DNA from: Candidatus Thiothrix sulfatifontis
GTDB lineage: Bacteria; Pseudomonadota; Gammaproteobacteria; Thiotrichales; Thiotrichaceae
NCBI GenBank assembly: GCA_022828425.1
Contig: CP094685.1
Coordinates: 1,550,001-1,614,000 of the forward strand
Reading direction: 5' to 3'
Length of the DNA stretch: 64,000 nucleotides
Of the stretch, positions 17,387 to 26,936 are shown one piece after another. A program made the translations under genes and the position numbers. Positions within the stretch are counted from its first letter, which is position 1, and every line of letters starts with the position of its first letter. A model generated the notes under the pieces. That model did not search any database. It was given only the letters and a program-made list of their open reading frames with translations, and had not been told where the DNA came from.

Positions 17387-20300
17387 ATGTCGAACACGCA
17401 ACGCTTATTTCACCCGCGCTCACTCAGCAAAGCACTGGCTGCCAACAACCCGCTGAAGGATGGGCAGATTCCTGTCGCCGCGCGGAAAGTGCTGGAAGAA
17501 TGGCACGCGATGATTACCGACGGTTCGATCAAAAAACAGAACGAGAAAAAGCTCCAACCGGAATTTTTTCGTGACTTATGCGGGGTGGTGTTGGGCTACA
17601 AAAGCTTCAGCCAGAAAGATAAGAAAACCGGACAGTGGACATTCGGGGCGGAGGAAAGCAGTGGCAGAGGGTTTGCGGATTTTTGCTTCGGGACATTTTC
17701 GGAAAAAAGCAAACAGCGGCTTGCGCCGTTTGAATTGAAAGATCCGCGCACCAGCAACATGGATATTCCGATGGGGCGGACGCTTTCCACCGTTGCCCAA
17801 GCCGCGCAATATGCCGAAAACAGCAAGGGCGAAGCGCGTTGGTATTTGGTGTCTAACTGCCTCGAAATCCGCCTCTACAAATTCCCGCACTCCAACTACA
17901 TTTACGAAAGCTGGCAGATTGCTGACCTGATTCAGCAGGAAGAATATGCGCGGTTCGTGTTGTTGTTGGGTGCAAAAAACTTGCTGTCGGGCGCAACCGA
18001 AGCACTGTTCACGCAAAGTCAGCAGGCGGAAAAGGACATTACCAACGCGCTGTACGCCGATTACCGCGAGATTCGCGTGAAGCTGATCAATGGCATGAAG
18101 CGTGAAAATGGGCGTTTCAGCCGTCAAAGCATGGTGGCACGGGCGCAAACGCTGCTGGATCGGGTGCTGTTTATTGCGTTTGCGGAAGATCGCGGCTTGC
18201 TGCCTGCGAATATCTTGGCGACGTATATTCTGGCAAAAGACAGTTTAATGAGCGGGTGGGAACGGCTGAAATTACTGTTCAAATACGTCAACGAGGGTAA
18301 CGGGCGTGATATTCCGCGTTACAACGGCGATTTGTTTAAACCCGATGCGGAGTTGGAGGCGTTAAACATCAGCGATGGTTTGCTGCACGAGTTGCAACGG
18401 CTGTGGGTGTATGACTTTGATTCTGATGTCAATGTGACGATTTTGGGGCATATTTTCGAGCAATCCATCGCTGATCTTGACCAGATTTACGAGTCGCTGG
18501 ATGAGCAAACCGACCTTGAATTGACCCAGCAAAAGCACGGCACGAGCGGCAAGCGCAAGCAGGATGGCGTGGTGTATACGCCGGATTTCATTACCGCGTG
18601 GATCGTGGAACACACGCTGGGCGCGTACCTCAGTAAGTGCAAATTGGCGATTGCGGCGGAGGCGGATTCGCTGGCGTGGTGGTCGGCGTATCGGCAAACG
18701 CTGGCAACCACGCGCATCCTTGATCCGGCGTGTGGGAGTGGCGCGTTTTTGGTGGCGGCTTGGCAATATTTGAAGCTGGAATACACGTTGGTCAATCAAC
18801 GCTTGCTGGAATTGGGCGACAAGGGCGATTTGTTTGGGCGGGAATTGAATCACGACATCCTCAATAACAACCTGTTTGGGGTGGATATTAACCCTGAATC
18901 GGTGGAAATTGCGCGGCTTTCGCTGCATTTGGCGACGGCGGAAAAGGGCAAGCCGTTGACTTCGTTGCGCGAGAATATCCGTCAAGGCAATAGCGTGGTG
19001 GAGGATAAAACCGTGGATAAACGCGCTTTTAACTGGTTTGGGCGTTTCAAGGAATTTGACGTGATTCTGGGCAATCCGCCGTATGTGCGGCAGGAACGTT
19101 TGACCCCGATCAAGCCGTATTTGGAGGCGAATTACCGCGCGTATCATGGCGTGGCTGATCTTTACACCTACTTTTTTGAGTTGGGGTTGCGGCTGCTGAA
19201 AAAGGGCGGGATGTTGGGATTTATCAGTTCGGCGACGTTTTTCCGCACCGGCAGCGGCGAAAATCTGCGGCAGTTTTTGCAGGTCGAAGCGAATCTGAAA
19301 AGCGTGGTGGATTTTGGCGACTTGCAGGTATTTGAAGGCGTGACGACCTACCCCGCGATTTTGATCATGGAAAAGCCGAGCCGTTCGCGCAAAAATCCGC
19401 CAGAACAAGCCTTCCGTTTTCTCAAAGTGCAAGCGCGTCATGTCAACGCATTGGCAGGGGAACTCAAAGATGGCGCGTTTGCTGAAATGCCGCAAAACAA
19501 ACTGAGCACCGACGGCTGGCGGCTCGAAGACGAACGCTTGCAAGCCCTCCGCGCCAAACTCACCAAAGGCAAACGCACCCTCAAAGAAGCCTACGGCTCG
19601 CCCTATCGCGGAATCCTCACGGGACGAAATGAAGCTTTTGTGATTGATAATGCAACCCGTAACAAGTTGATTGCCGCCGACCCGTTATCGCTAGAGCTGA
19701 TCAAACCATTTTTGGAAGGTAAGGACTTGAAACAATGGCGAGCAGAATCACGGGATATTTACTTGATTTTTACTCGACGGGGCGTGGACATTGAAAAATA
19801 TCCAGCAATCAAAGAACATCTTGAACAATACCGTGAGATTTTAGAACCAAAACCAAAAGACTGGTTAGGTGATGATTGGAAGGGCAGGAAAGCAGGAAGT
19901 TACAAATGGTTCGAGATACAAGATAGCGTTGATTATTTTGCTGAATTTGAAAAACCAAAGATCAATTACGGGCATTTTTCACCCACTCCTTTGTTTGGTT
20001 TTGACAAAACGGGGATTTACTCTAACGATAAATCCTACATTTTGCCCAATGCTGATTATTTCCTATTGGGGCTATTGAACTCACCTATTCATTGGTTTTT
20101 GATAACGGCAATGTGTCCAGCCGTTCGCGGTGGATTCTACGAAGTTAGAACCTATTTTATTGACACATTGCCGATTCCTGATGCAACAACGGAGCAGAAA
20201 ACGGCAATTGCAACGCTGGCGGAAAACTGCCAAGCCCTCGCGGAACAACGCTACGTTCTCGAAAACGCTTTCCGCCGCCGTATCCCCGACCTCTGCCCCA

Positions 20301-20581
20301 AAGACCGTGACCCGAAGCTCTCGCAAAAGCTGCAAGCCTGGTGGCTGCTCGATTTCGCCGCTTTCCGTGACGAGGTGAAAAAGCTGTTTAAGCAGGACAT
20401 TCCTTTTGACGATGTGGACAAATGGAGTGCTCGGTTTGATAAAGATAAGGCGGTGCTTCAGGATTTGAGTTACCAGCTTGCCGTGCAAGAACAGGCGTTG
20501 AATCGGGAGGTTTATGCGCTGTTCGGGTTGGATGCGGGGGAAGTGGCGTTGTTGGAAGGAAGTTTGAACGGAAAGATGTAA
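17387..20581 (+). CDS. Type IIG (Eco57I-like) restriction-modification enzyme
   Basis: This 1064-residue single-chain enzyme combines nuclease, methyltransferase and specificity parts. A PD-(D/E)XK-like nuclease lies near 94-120 (GFADF ... FELKD). The gamma-type N6-adenine methyltransferase has motif I DPACGSGAFL near 445 and the catalytic NPPY near 562. A TaqI/Eco57I-type target-recognition region follows to about 930. It would methylate and cleave the same asymmetric DNA site. No separate methylase or specificity gene is present. The recognition-domain stretch (about 19630-20180) is visibly richer in A+T than the rest, as expected for swapped specificity domains. It may instead serve in a larger defence system, but no other subunits lie nearby. 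Confidence 0.88.
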   Translation: MSNTQRLFHPRSLSKALAANNPLKDGQIPVAARKVLEEWHAMITDGSIKKQNEKKLQPEFFRDLCGVVLGYKSFSQKDKKTGQWTFGAEESSGRGFADFCFGTFSEKSKQRLAPFELKDPRTSNMDIPMGRTLSTVAQAAQYAENSKGEARWYLVSNCLEIRLYKFPHSNYIYESWQIADLIQQEEYARFVLLLGAKNLLSGATEALFTQSQQAEKDITNALYADYREIRVKLINGMKRENGRFSRQSMVARAQTLLDRVLFIAFAEDRGLLPANILATYILAKDSLMSGWERLKLLFKYVNEGNGRDIPRYNGDLFKPDAELEALNISDGLLHELQRLWVYDFDSDVNVTILGHIFEQSIADLDQIYESLDEQTDLELTQQKHGTSGKRKQDGVVYTPDFITAWIVEHTLGAYLSKCKLAIAAEADSLAWWSAYRQTLATTRILDPACGSGAFLVAAWQYLKLEYTLVNQRLLELGDKGDLFGRELNHDILNNNLFGVDINPESVEIARLSLHLATAEKGKPLTSLRENIRQGNSVVEDKTVDKRAFNWFGRFKEFDVILGNPPYVRQERLTPIKPYLEANYRAYHGVADLYTYFFELGLRLLKKGGMLGFISSATFFRTGSGENLRQFLQVEANLKSVVDFGDLQVFEGVTTYPAILIMEKPSRSRKNPPEQAFRFLKVQARHVNALAGELKDGAFAEMPQNKLSTDGWRLEDERLQALRAKLTKGKRTLKEAYGSPYRGILTGRNEAFVIDNATRNKLIAADPLSLELIKPFLEGKDLKQWRAESRDIYLIFTRRGVDIEKYPAIKEHLEQYREILEPKPKDWLGDDWKGRKAGSYKWFEIQDSVDYFAEFEKPKINYGHFSPTPLFGFDKTGIYSNDKSYILPNADYFLLGLLNSPIHWFLITAMCPAVRGGFYEVRTYFIDTLPIPDATTEQKTAIATLAENCQALAEQRYVLENAFRRRIPDLCPKDRDPKLSQKLQAWWLLDFAAFRDEVKKLFKQDIPFDDVDKWSARFDKDKAVLQDLSYQLAVQEQALNREVYALFGLDAGEVALLEGSLNGKM

Positions 20582-20585
20582 AACT

Positions 20586-20613
20586 TTGACAAAGATTTAC
20601 ATCAAGCTATGAT
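20586..20613 (+). promoter_or_regulatory. Sigma-70 promoter of the ParD/PIN module
   Basis: TTGACA (20586-20591), a 16-base spacer and TATGAT (20608-20613), directly upstream of the antitoxin ATG at 20641. The start would fall near 20620. Confidence 0.65.
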
Positions 20614-20640
20614 TAGGAAAACGCACAACAGAGGCAAATC

Positions 20641-20967
20641 ATGGCAACCTTACACATTTCACTTTCCGACGCATTGAAGGATTTCGTGCAACATCAAGTA
20701 GAGTTGCGCGGTTTTTCCAACGCCAGCGACTATGTACGCACCCTAATCCGTGAAGCACTCGAAAAGCAGCAGCTTTCCGAAACGGAAAAAGTGTTGCAAA
20801 AAATGGCACAACTGCAAACCGCCTACCCAACACTGGCAACCGCCGCTGGGCGCGATGCTTTCTTTGACAACATGATCAAGGAATCAGCGGGTACGATCGC
20901 GCAACAAGAAGATGACATCATGCAAATAGCCATCGCCGAAACCCATGCGCATCGGCAAAGCAAATGA
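20641..20967 (+). CDS. ParD-like ribbon-helix-helix antitoxin
   Basis: This 108-residue protein begins with a beta-strand and ribbon-helix-helix fold: HISLSDALKDFVQHQVELRG followed by SNASDYVRTLIREALEK, typical of ParD/CopG antitoxins. The C-terminal half would wrap the toxin. Here the partner is a PIN-domain protein rather than ParE. Its stop overlaps the toxin start by four bases. A good sigma-70 promoter lies just upstream, and autoregulation by the RHH domain is expected. Confidence 0.85.
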   Translation: MATLHISLSDALKDFVQHQVELRGFSNASDYVRTLIREALEKQQLSETEKVLQKMAQLQTAYPTLATAAGRDAFFDNMIKESAGTIAQQEDDIMQIAIAETHAHRQSK

Positions 20968-21380
20968 TGAAAGTCATCCTTGATTGCAATATTTTAGTCT
21001 CAGCCGGTTTGAAAAGTCGGGTGTGCAATGCAGTGTTACGCTACGCCCTACGGGAAACACAGGTCGTGTTCAGTATCGCCATTTTGAGCGAATATCAGGA
21101 TGTGCTGGCACGGAAAAAATTTGCAGCACAACAGGAAAATATGCAGAAAATCCTGCTTGCGGTTTACTCAGGCGGTACATTAGTAGCGCATGTACCTGAA
21201 TCCCGCGTACTTTCCCCAGATCCCAAAGATCAACCCTATATCAACTTGGCGCTGGCTACACAAGCGGACTACCTTATTACTGGCAATATGCAGGATTTTC
21301 CAGACTCACCGTATGGCGTAACCCAAGCCATCAAACCTGCGAATTTTCTGGATTTACTGGGAATAGTACCATGCGCTTAA
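20964..21380 (+). CDS. PIN-domain toxin (predicted RNase)
   Basis: The 138-residue protein starts KVILDCNILVSAGL, with the first conserved PIN aspartate, and later has SPDPKDQPYINLALATQADYLITGN, where the remaining acidic residues lie. It belongs to the group annotated as putative TA toxin, PIN family. It is translationally coupled to the RHH antitoxin through an ATGA overlap. Its 3' end overlaps the next gene by 10 bases, making a possible three-gene unit with the downstream ATPase/nuclease. Confidence 0.87.
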   Translation: MMKVILDCNILVSAGLKSRVCNAVLRYALRETQVVFSIAILSEYQDVLARKKFAAQQENMQKILLAVYSGGTLVAHVPESRVLSPDPKDQPYINLALATQADYLITGNMQDFPDSPYGVTQAIKPANFLDLLGIVPCA

Positions 21381-23074
21381 AAATCCCCTACGGTCTAAGC
21401 AATTTCAAAGATGTGCGCACGCAAGGCTACCTCTACGTGGACAAAACCGCGTACATCGAGCGGCTGGAAGACAATGGCAAGTACCATATTCTGCTGCGCC
21501 CGCGCCGTTTCGGAAAAAGCCTGCTGCTATCAGCACTCGAATATTATTACGACATCGGCTACAAAGACGATTTCGAGACGCTGTTCGGCGATCTCTACAT
21601 CGGGCAGCACCCCACTGAGCTGAAAAGCAGCTACCAAGTGCTGTTCATGGAATTCAGCGGCATTAGCACACAAACGTCCGAAGACATTTACCGCACGTTT
21701 AATACCAAAATAGAATTAGCCCTGCGCCGTTGCCTAGAACGCTATCACTACCCCGCTGCAACGACAGCCGATATTAGCCGTCGCGCCTCACCGCATGAAA
21801 AAATGGAAGCCTTTTTTGAGGCAGTGGATGGGCAAAAAATCCTGCTCTTGATCGACGAATACGATCACTTTGCCAACACCATCCTTGCCGAAGACATCCC
21901 GCTGTTCCAAAGCATTGTGGGCAAAGGCGGCTTTGTGCGCAGCTTCTATGAAACCCTCAAGACCGCCACCCAGCGCGGCACACTTGACCGCTTATTCATC
22001 ACGGGTGTTACCCCGATTATGCTCGATAGCATGACCAGCGGCTTCAATATCGGCAAAAACTTGTCCTTGCACGAAGACTTCAACACCGCAATGGGTTTCA
22101 CCAAAACCGAAGTACAACACCTGCTCCAGCCGTTGGTGGAAGCGTGTTCGTTGGATGCGGATGCGCTGATGAATGATGTTACCCGCTGGTACAACGGCTA
22201 CCGTTTCCACAGCCAAGCGACTGAAACCGTATTTAACGCCAATATGGTGCTGTATTTTCTGGATAATTTTAACGTCAAGCGGTGCAGTTACCCGAAACAA
22301 ATGTTGGATGAAAATATTGCCTCCGACTACGGCAAAATCATGGGCATGTTCAGCATTGGCAACCGCGACGACAACTTCGCGGTACTGGATGAACTCATCA
22401 ACACCGGCACTGTGACCGCGCAACAACGCCGCAAATTCGACTTTGAAAAAGGCTTTGATCGGGATGATTTCATCAGCCTGCTCGGTTACATGGGTTTCGC
22501 TTCCTTGCAAGGGGAAAACTTGACGGGCGAAGTCTTCAGCATTCCCAACCACGTCATGCTGGAGCTGTACTTCCACTATTTCAAGGTGGAATTGGAACGC
22601 CGCAACCAGATCAGCATCCCCAACCATGCGATTAGGGTCGCGGTAGAAACCTTGGCGTTGCGCAATGATATGCAGCCCTTGATGGCGGAATTAGCACGGG
22701 TGTTGGCATTGCTCTCCAACCGTGATTCCCTGTGGCTAGACGAAGAACACATTAAAACCATCCTGCTGACCTTGCTGTATCAATCGCCTGCGTATTTTAT
22801 CCAAAGCGAGCGGGAAATGAATCGGCGTTACCCTGATATTTTGCTGTTGGAACGTAGCCCTTACCAAGTCAACCACCAACATTTGATTGAACTCAAATAC
22901 AGCAAAAAAGGTGACAAAGACAAAGGCTGGGAAGCCAAGCGCCAAGAGGGTTTGACGCAAGTGCAAGGCTATTGGCAGTTGCCAACGGTTGCCGCGTTAC
23001 CCAAGTTGAGCGCTTGGCTGATTCTAACCAATGGCGAACGCATCATCGTCGAGCGCGTTTATCCCATCCTGTAA
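21371..23074 (+). CDS. DUF1703-type AAA ATPase with PD-(D/E)XK nuclease domain
   Basis: The intact 567-residue protein has an N-terminal AAA-like domain (Walker A RPRRFGKS at 43-50, Walker B LLLIDEYDHF near 156-165) and a C-terminal PD-(D/E)XK nuclease fold with the acidic D489 and the ELK pair at E507/K509. This family is abundant in sulfur bacteria and Bacteroidetes; its role is not established, though mobile or defence functions are suspected. It overlaps the PIN toxin by 10 bases. The broken paralogue at 15825-17302 lies in inverted orientation on the other side of the restriction enzyme. Confidence 0.88.
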   Translation: MRLKIPYGLSNFKDVRTQGYLYVDKTAYIERLEDNGKYHILLRPRRFGKSLLLSALEYYYDIGYKDDFETLFGDLYIGQHPTELKSSYQVLFMEFSGISTQTSEDIYRTFNTKIELALRRCLERYHYPAATTADISRRASPHEKMEAFFEAVDGQKILLLIDEYDHFANTILAEDIPLFQSIVGKGGFVRSFYETLKTATQRGTLDRLFITGVTPIMLDSMTSGFNIGKNLSLHEDFNTAMGFTKTEVQHLLQPLVEACSLDADALMNDVTRWYNGYRFHSQATETVFNANMVLYFLDNFNVKRCSYPKQMLDENIASDYGKIMGMFSIGNRDDNFAVLDELINTGTVTAQQRRKFDFEKGFDRDDFISLLGYMGFASLQGENLTGEVFSIPNHVMLELYFHYFKVELERRNQISIPNHAIRVAVETLALRNDMQPLMAELARVLALLSNRDSLWLDEEHIKTILLTLLYQSPAYFIQSEREMNRRYPDILLLERSPYQVNHQHLIELKYSKKGDKDKGWEAKRQEGLTQVQGYWQLPTVAALPKLSAWLILTNGERIIVERVYPIL

Positions 23075-23115
23075 ACGGCTGATTCGATTATTCCTGTCTT
23101 TGTGGAGCAATGTTT

Positions 23116-23946
23116 ATGTTAAAAATCGGTAAGTACAATCAACTGCGCGTTACCAAACTCACCGGCTTTGGGGTGTATCTGGATGGCGGCAGTTACGGCG
23201 AAATCCTCTTGCCCAAGCGTTATGTGCCGCAAGATTGCGAAGTGGACAGTTGGCTCGACGTGTTCATTTATCTGGATTCGGAAGACCGTTTGATTGCCAC
23301 CACCGATAAGCCGCTGGCGGCGGTGGGCGAGGTGGCGTGCTTAACCGTGGTGGATGTGAATCGCGTGGGGGCGTTTTTGGATTGGGGCTTGCCCAAAGAT
23401 TTGCTAGTGCCGCGTCAGGAACAGGCGCATTTAATGCAGCAAGGGCAAGCTTACGTGGTGTGCGTGTACCTCGATGAGAAAACCGAAACCATTGTGGCCT
23501 CATCGCGGTTGGATTTGTTTCTCAACGAATTCGGTGGGTCGTTTCAACCGCGTCAGCCGGTGGAATTAATGATTTATGAGCGCACTGAACTGGGTTTCAA
23601 AGCGGTGATTGACGCCACGCATCTCGGCTTATTGTATGCGAATGAGGTGTTTCAGCCCTTGCACATTGGGCAGCGGGTGTCGGGGTTTATTAAAGCGATT
23701 CGCCCCGATCAGAAAATTGATTTGATCCTGCAATTGCCCAGCCCGGTGGTGCAGGATGCCTTGGCGCAGAAAATTCTCGATCATTTGCAGGCGCGTGGCG
23801 GCAGTTCGACGTTTACCGATAAAAGTTCGCCGGAAGACATTTACCGTGAATTTCAGGTGAGCAAGGCGCATTTCAAGCGGGCTATCGGTTTGCTGTATAA
23901 GCAACAACAGATTGTCATGGGGAAAGATCTGATTCGGCTTGCATGA
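23116..23946 (+). CDS. cvfB: S1-domain RNA-binding protein (CvfB/YitL family)
   Basis: The 276-residue protein consists of tandem S1-like beta-barrels (for example TGFGVYLDGGSYGEILLPKR and VNRVGAFLDWGLPKDLLVP) and a C-terminal winged helix (DIYREFQVSKAHFKRAIGLL), the layout of CvfB/YitL. Such proteins bind RNA and influence gene expression in Firmicutes; the role in Proteobacteria is less known. ATG 23116 is chosen because GGAG lies eight bases upstream; the ATG at 23110 would be only two bases from it. It is a single gene. Confidence 0.87.
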   Translation: MLKIGKYNQLRVTKLTGFGVYLDGGSYGEILLPKRYVPQDCEVDSWLDVFIYLDSEDRLIATTDKPLAAVGEVACLTVVDVNRVGAFLDWGLPKDLLVPRQEQAHLMQQGQAYVVCVYLDEKTETIVASSRLDLFLNEFGGSFQPRQPVELMIYERTELGFKAVIDATHLGLLYANEVFQPLHIGQRVSGFIKAIRPDQKIDLILQLPSPVVQDALAQKILDHLQARGGSSTFTDKSSPEDIYREFQVSKAHFKRAIGLLYKQQQIVMGKDLIRLA

Positions 23947-24011
23947 TCAAGCCATTAAACGGTAACGTGCAGGCATATTAATAACGATAGAGAACAGAGG
24001 AGAGCCTACCC

Positions 24012-26909
24012 ATGCAGCCAACCACCCACCTTTACGGGTTGATCGTTGTGATCGTCAGTTTATTGCTTAGCCCGGTATTGCAACACTGGGTCGCTCGACC
24101 CGTTGCCGTGCTTTTGTTGGTGTTGCCGTTTGTGCTGTTGAGCGCGGTGACGTTCCGACGAGCGGGCTGTACGCGGGCGGATTGGGTTGCGGTGCGCTAC
24201 CACGATGATTTGTGGCTGACGCTTATGGGCAAGGCGGTGTTCTGGGGGATTTTGCTGGCATTGTTGGCAATTTATCCGGCGCATTGGGCGTGGCTAGGGT
24301 TAACCGTGATCGGATTGTTGATCGGAGTGCAAATTGCGCGGAATCTGTCAGCAACGCACATTGAAACCGGGCTGATTCCGGTCGGTGCGCTGGGGATTAT
24401 GGGCAGTATGATTGTATTGGGGTGGCAACTCTCGCCGCCTTTGCTTGCCGCGTTATTGCTGTTTTTGGGGGTGATGGGCGGAATTTTTGTCGCACCTTTG
24501 CACGCTTTGCTGCGTTATCACGTGCCGGTGGCGCAACAGCCGAAAGCGACGGTGATTGATCATCTGGTGCAAAGTGTGGTGATGCTGGCTTTCGTCGGCG
24601 TGGCGGCATTGTTGGCTTGGCAAGGCTTGGGGGATGCGCTGTTAATGACCATCCTCACCGTGATCACCGCAGCGGGGGCATTGTATACGCTGTATCACAT
24701 GCCGCAATCGTTGTTGCGTTTCGTGTTTAGCCGTTTGTTTCGGGCGCGTTACCGCTTGAAAGTGTTGGGGTTTGAACATTTGCCCGCATCCGGCGGCGTG
24801 TTGCTGCTGGGCAATCACATCAGCTTCATCGACTGGGCATTGGTGCAAATGGCGAACCCGCGTCAACTGCACTTTGTGATCGAAAAAGGCTATTACGAAC
24901 GTTGGTATTTAAAAGGTTTCCTCAACGGGTTCGGGGTCATCCCAATCAGCAGCGGGGCGAGTGCGGATTCGCTGGAAAAAGTCACGGAAATGCTCAAAGC
25001 AGGTGAAGTGGTGTGTTTATTCCCGGAAGGTACGATTAGCCGCACCGGGCAGTTGTCCGAATTCAAGCGCGGTTATGAAAAAGCGGTGAAAGGCACGGGC
25101 GCGGTGATCGTGCCGTTTTACTTGCACGGTTTGTGGGGCAGCCGGTTTTCACGTTCCAGCGGGTTTTTGCGCGAAAATCGCCAGTCCGGTTTCAAGCGTG
25201 ACATTGTGGTGTCGTTTGGCAAAGCCTTGCCAGAAAGCATTCCCGCACATGAATTGAAGCAGAAGGTGTTTGATTTATCGTTTGCGTCGTGGGAAGCGTA
25301 TTCACACTTGATCGACCCGATTCCGGTGAATTGGTTAAGGGCTGCAAAGCGCATGAGTTTCCGCATGGCGGCGGCGGATGTGATCGGTGAACCCTTGAGC
25401 CATCACCGTTTTATGACGGCAGTATTCCGCTTTGCGGTGCTGATTAAAAAGCTTAGCCCGGAACAAAATATTGGCTTGTTATTACCGACCAGTGCGGGCG
25501 GGGCAATTGCGAATATGGCGGTGCTGACGCTGGGCAAAACCATTGTGAATCTGAATTACACCGCCAGTGGCGAGTCGATCCACAGCGCGGTGCAACAGGC
25601 AAGCTTGCAGCGGGTTTACACCTCCAAACGTTTTCTGGATAAGTTGAAAGAGCGTGGGATTGATATTCCGGCGATTTTGCCCGACACCCCGCTGACGTTT
25701 TTGGAAGATTTGAAAGCGAAAATCCCCAAACACCAATTGCTGACGACGCTGTTGATGGTGATGTTATTGCCGACCCGCTTGTTGCAGTGGCTGTATATTC
25801 CGAAAATTGATTTGGATGCGACGGCGGCGATTCTGTTTTCCAGTGGCAGCGAAGGTGCGCCCAAGGGCATCGAGCTTTCCCATCGCAATCTGGCGGTGAA
25901 TGCGCGGCAGGTGGCGGATGCGCTGAATACGTTGGATAACGACGTGATCATGGGGACATTGCCGACGTTCCACGCCTTTGGTTTGCTGGCGAGTACCCTG
26001 ATGCCGTTGTCGGAAGGCATTCCGATTGTGTGCCACCCTGACCCGACCGATGCGGTGAATATCGCCAAGGGCGTGGCGCGTTACGAGGCGACCTTGCTGT
26101 TTGGGACGGGGACGTTCCTGCGTTTGTATGCGAAAAATTCCCGCGTACAGCCGCTGATGTTCCAATCGTTGCGCTACGTGGTGGCGGGGGCAGAAAAATT
26201 GGCACCGGAAGTGCGCCGCCTGTTCCTTGACAAATTCGGCAAGAAATTGCTGGAAGGTTATGGCGCAACCGAAACCTCACCCGTTGCTGCCGTCAACTTG
26301 CCCGATCAGCTTGATACCCGTTACTGGAAAGTGCAGGCGGCGAACCGCGAAGGCACGGTGGGTTTGCCATTGCCGGGGACGAGTTTCCGCATTGTCGATC
26401 CGAATACGCTGGAAACTTTACCAACGGGTGCGGATGGCTTAATCCTCATCGGTGGTCCGCAAGTCATGAAAGGCTATTTGAATGCGCCGGAAAAAACCGC
26501 GCAAGCGATTGCCGAACTTGACGGGCAACGCTGGTATAAAACCGGCGATAAAGGGCATATGGATGAAGACGGCTTCCTCACCATCGTTGACCGCTATTCG
26601 CGCTTCGCCAAATTGGGCGGGGAAATGGTGAGCCTGACGGCGGTGGAACAGCAAGTGCGGCAAATTTTGGGTGATGCGGAACTGGAATTGGTCGCGGTCA
26701 ATTTGCCCGATGATAAAAAAGGCGAAAAGATCGTGTTGCTGATGGCGGGCGCGTATGACGAGGCGGCGGTGAAACGGCAGTTGTTGGGTGGCGGCATGAA
26801 TCCGCTGATGATTCCGGCGACGATTCGCAGTCTGGCAGAGATTCCCAAACTGGGCAGTGGCAAAACCGATTTTGGAACAGCGCGGCAAGTGGCGCTAAGC
26901 GTTATTTAA
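24012..26909 (+). CDS. Membrane acyltransferase / acyl-ACP synthetase fusion (Aas-like)
   Basis: This 965-residue protein has about six N-terminal membrane helices (residues 1-230), a PlsC acyltransferase domain with the catalytic HxxxxD (NHISFIDW near 267) and FPEGT (near 338), and a C-terminal AMP-binding acyl-activating enzyme with FSSGSEGAPKG (near 608) and EGYGATETSP (near 748). E. coli Aas has the last two domains and reacylates lysophosphatidylethanolamine; relatives add an LplT-like MFS transporter in front. Here the membrane part is too short for a full 12-helix transporter. Likely role: lysophospholipid recycling at the inner membrane. Confidence 0.9.
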   Translation: MQPTTHLYGLIVVIVSLLLSPVLQHWVARPVAVLLLVLPFVLLSAVTFRRAGCTRADWVAVRYHDDLWLTLMGKAVFWGILLALLAIYPAHWAWLGLTVIGLLIGVQIARNLSATHIETGLIPVGALGIMGSMIVLGWQLSPPLLAALLLFLGVMGGIFVAPLHALLRYHVPVAQQPKATVIDHLVQSVVMLAFVGVAALLAWQGLGDALLMTILTVITAAGALYTLYHMPQSLLRFVFSRLFRARYRLKVLGFEHLPASGGVLLLGNHISFIDWALVQMANPRQLHFVIEKGYYERWYLKGFLNGFGVIPISSGASADSLEKVTEMLKAGEVVCLFPEGTISRTGQLSEFKRGYEKAVKGTGAVIVPFYLHGLWGSRFSRSSGFLRENRQSGFKRDIVVSFGKALPESIPAHELKQKVFDLSFASWEAYSHLIDPIPVNWLRAAKRMSFRMAAADVIGEPLSHHRFMTAVFRFAVLIKKLSPEQNIGLLLPTSAGGAIANMAVLTLGKTIVNLNYTASGESIHSAVQQASLQRVYTSKRFLDKLKERGIDIPAILPDTPLTFLEDLKAKIPKHQLLTTLLMVMLLPTRLLQWLYIPKIDLDATAAILFSSGSEGAPKGIELSHRNLAVNARQVADALNTLDNDVIMGTLPTFHAFGLLASTLMPLSEGIPIVCHPDPTDAVNIAKGVARYEATLLFGTGTFLRLYAKNSRVQPLMFQSLRYVVAGAEKLAPEVRRLFLDKFGKKLLEGYGATETSPVAAVNLPDQLDTRYWKVQAANREGTVGLPLPGTSFRIVDPNTLETLPTGADGLILIGGPQVMKGYLNAPEKTAQAIAELDGQRWYKTGDKGHMDEDGFLTIVDRYSRFAKLGGEMVSLTAVEQQVRQILGDAELELVAVNLPDDKKGEKIVLLMAGAYDEAAVKRQLLGGGMNPLMIPATIRSLAEIPKLGSGKTDFGTARQVALSVI

Positions 26910-26936
26910 TTTATTATTCCTCAAGGGAGTTTCCCG

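Noticed and set aside
18362..19543. Long open frame opposite the type IIG enzyme
   Set aside because: It is a mirror of the methyltransferase coding region with low-complexity Arg/His/Gln content and no family resemblance.
17387..20581. PglX-like methyltransferase of a BREX system
   Set aside because: No BrxA, BrxB, BrxC, PglZ or BrxL gene is nearby, and the N-terminal nuclease residues fit a stand-alone type IIG enzyme.
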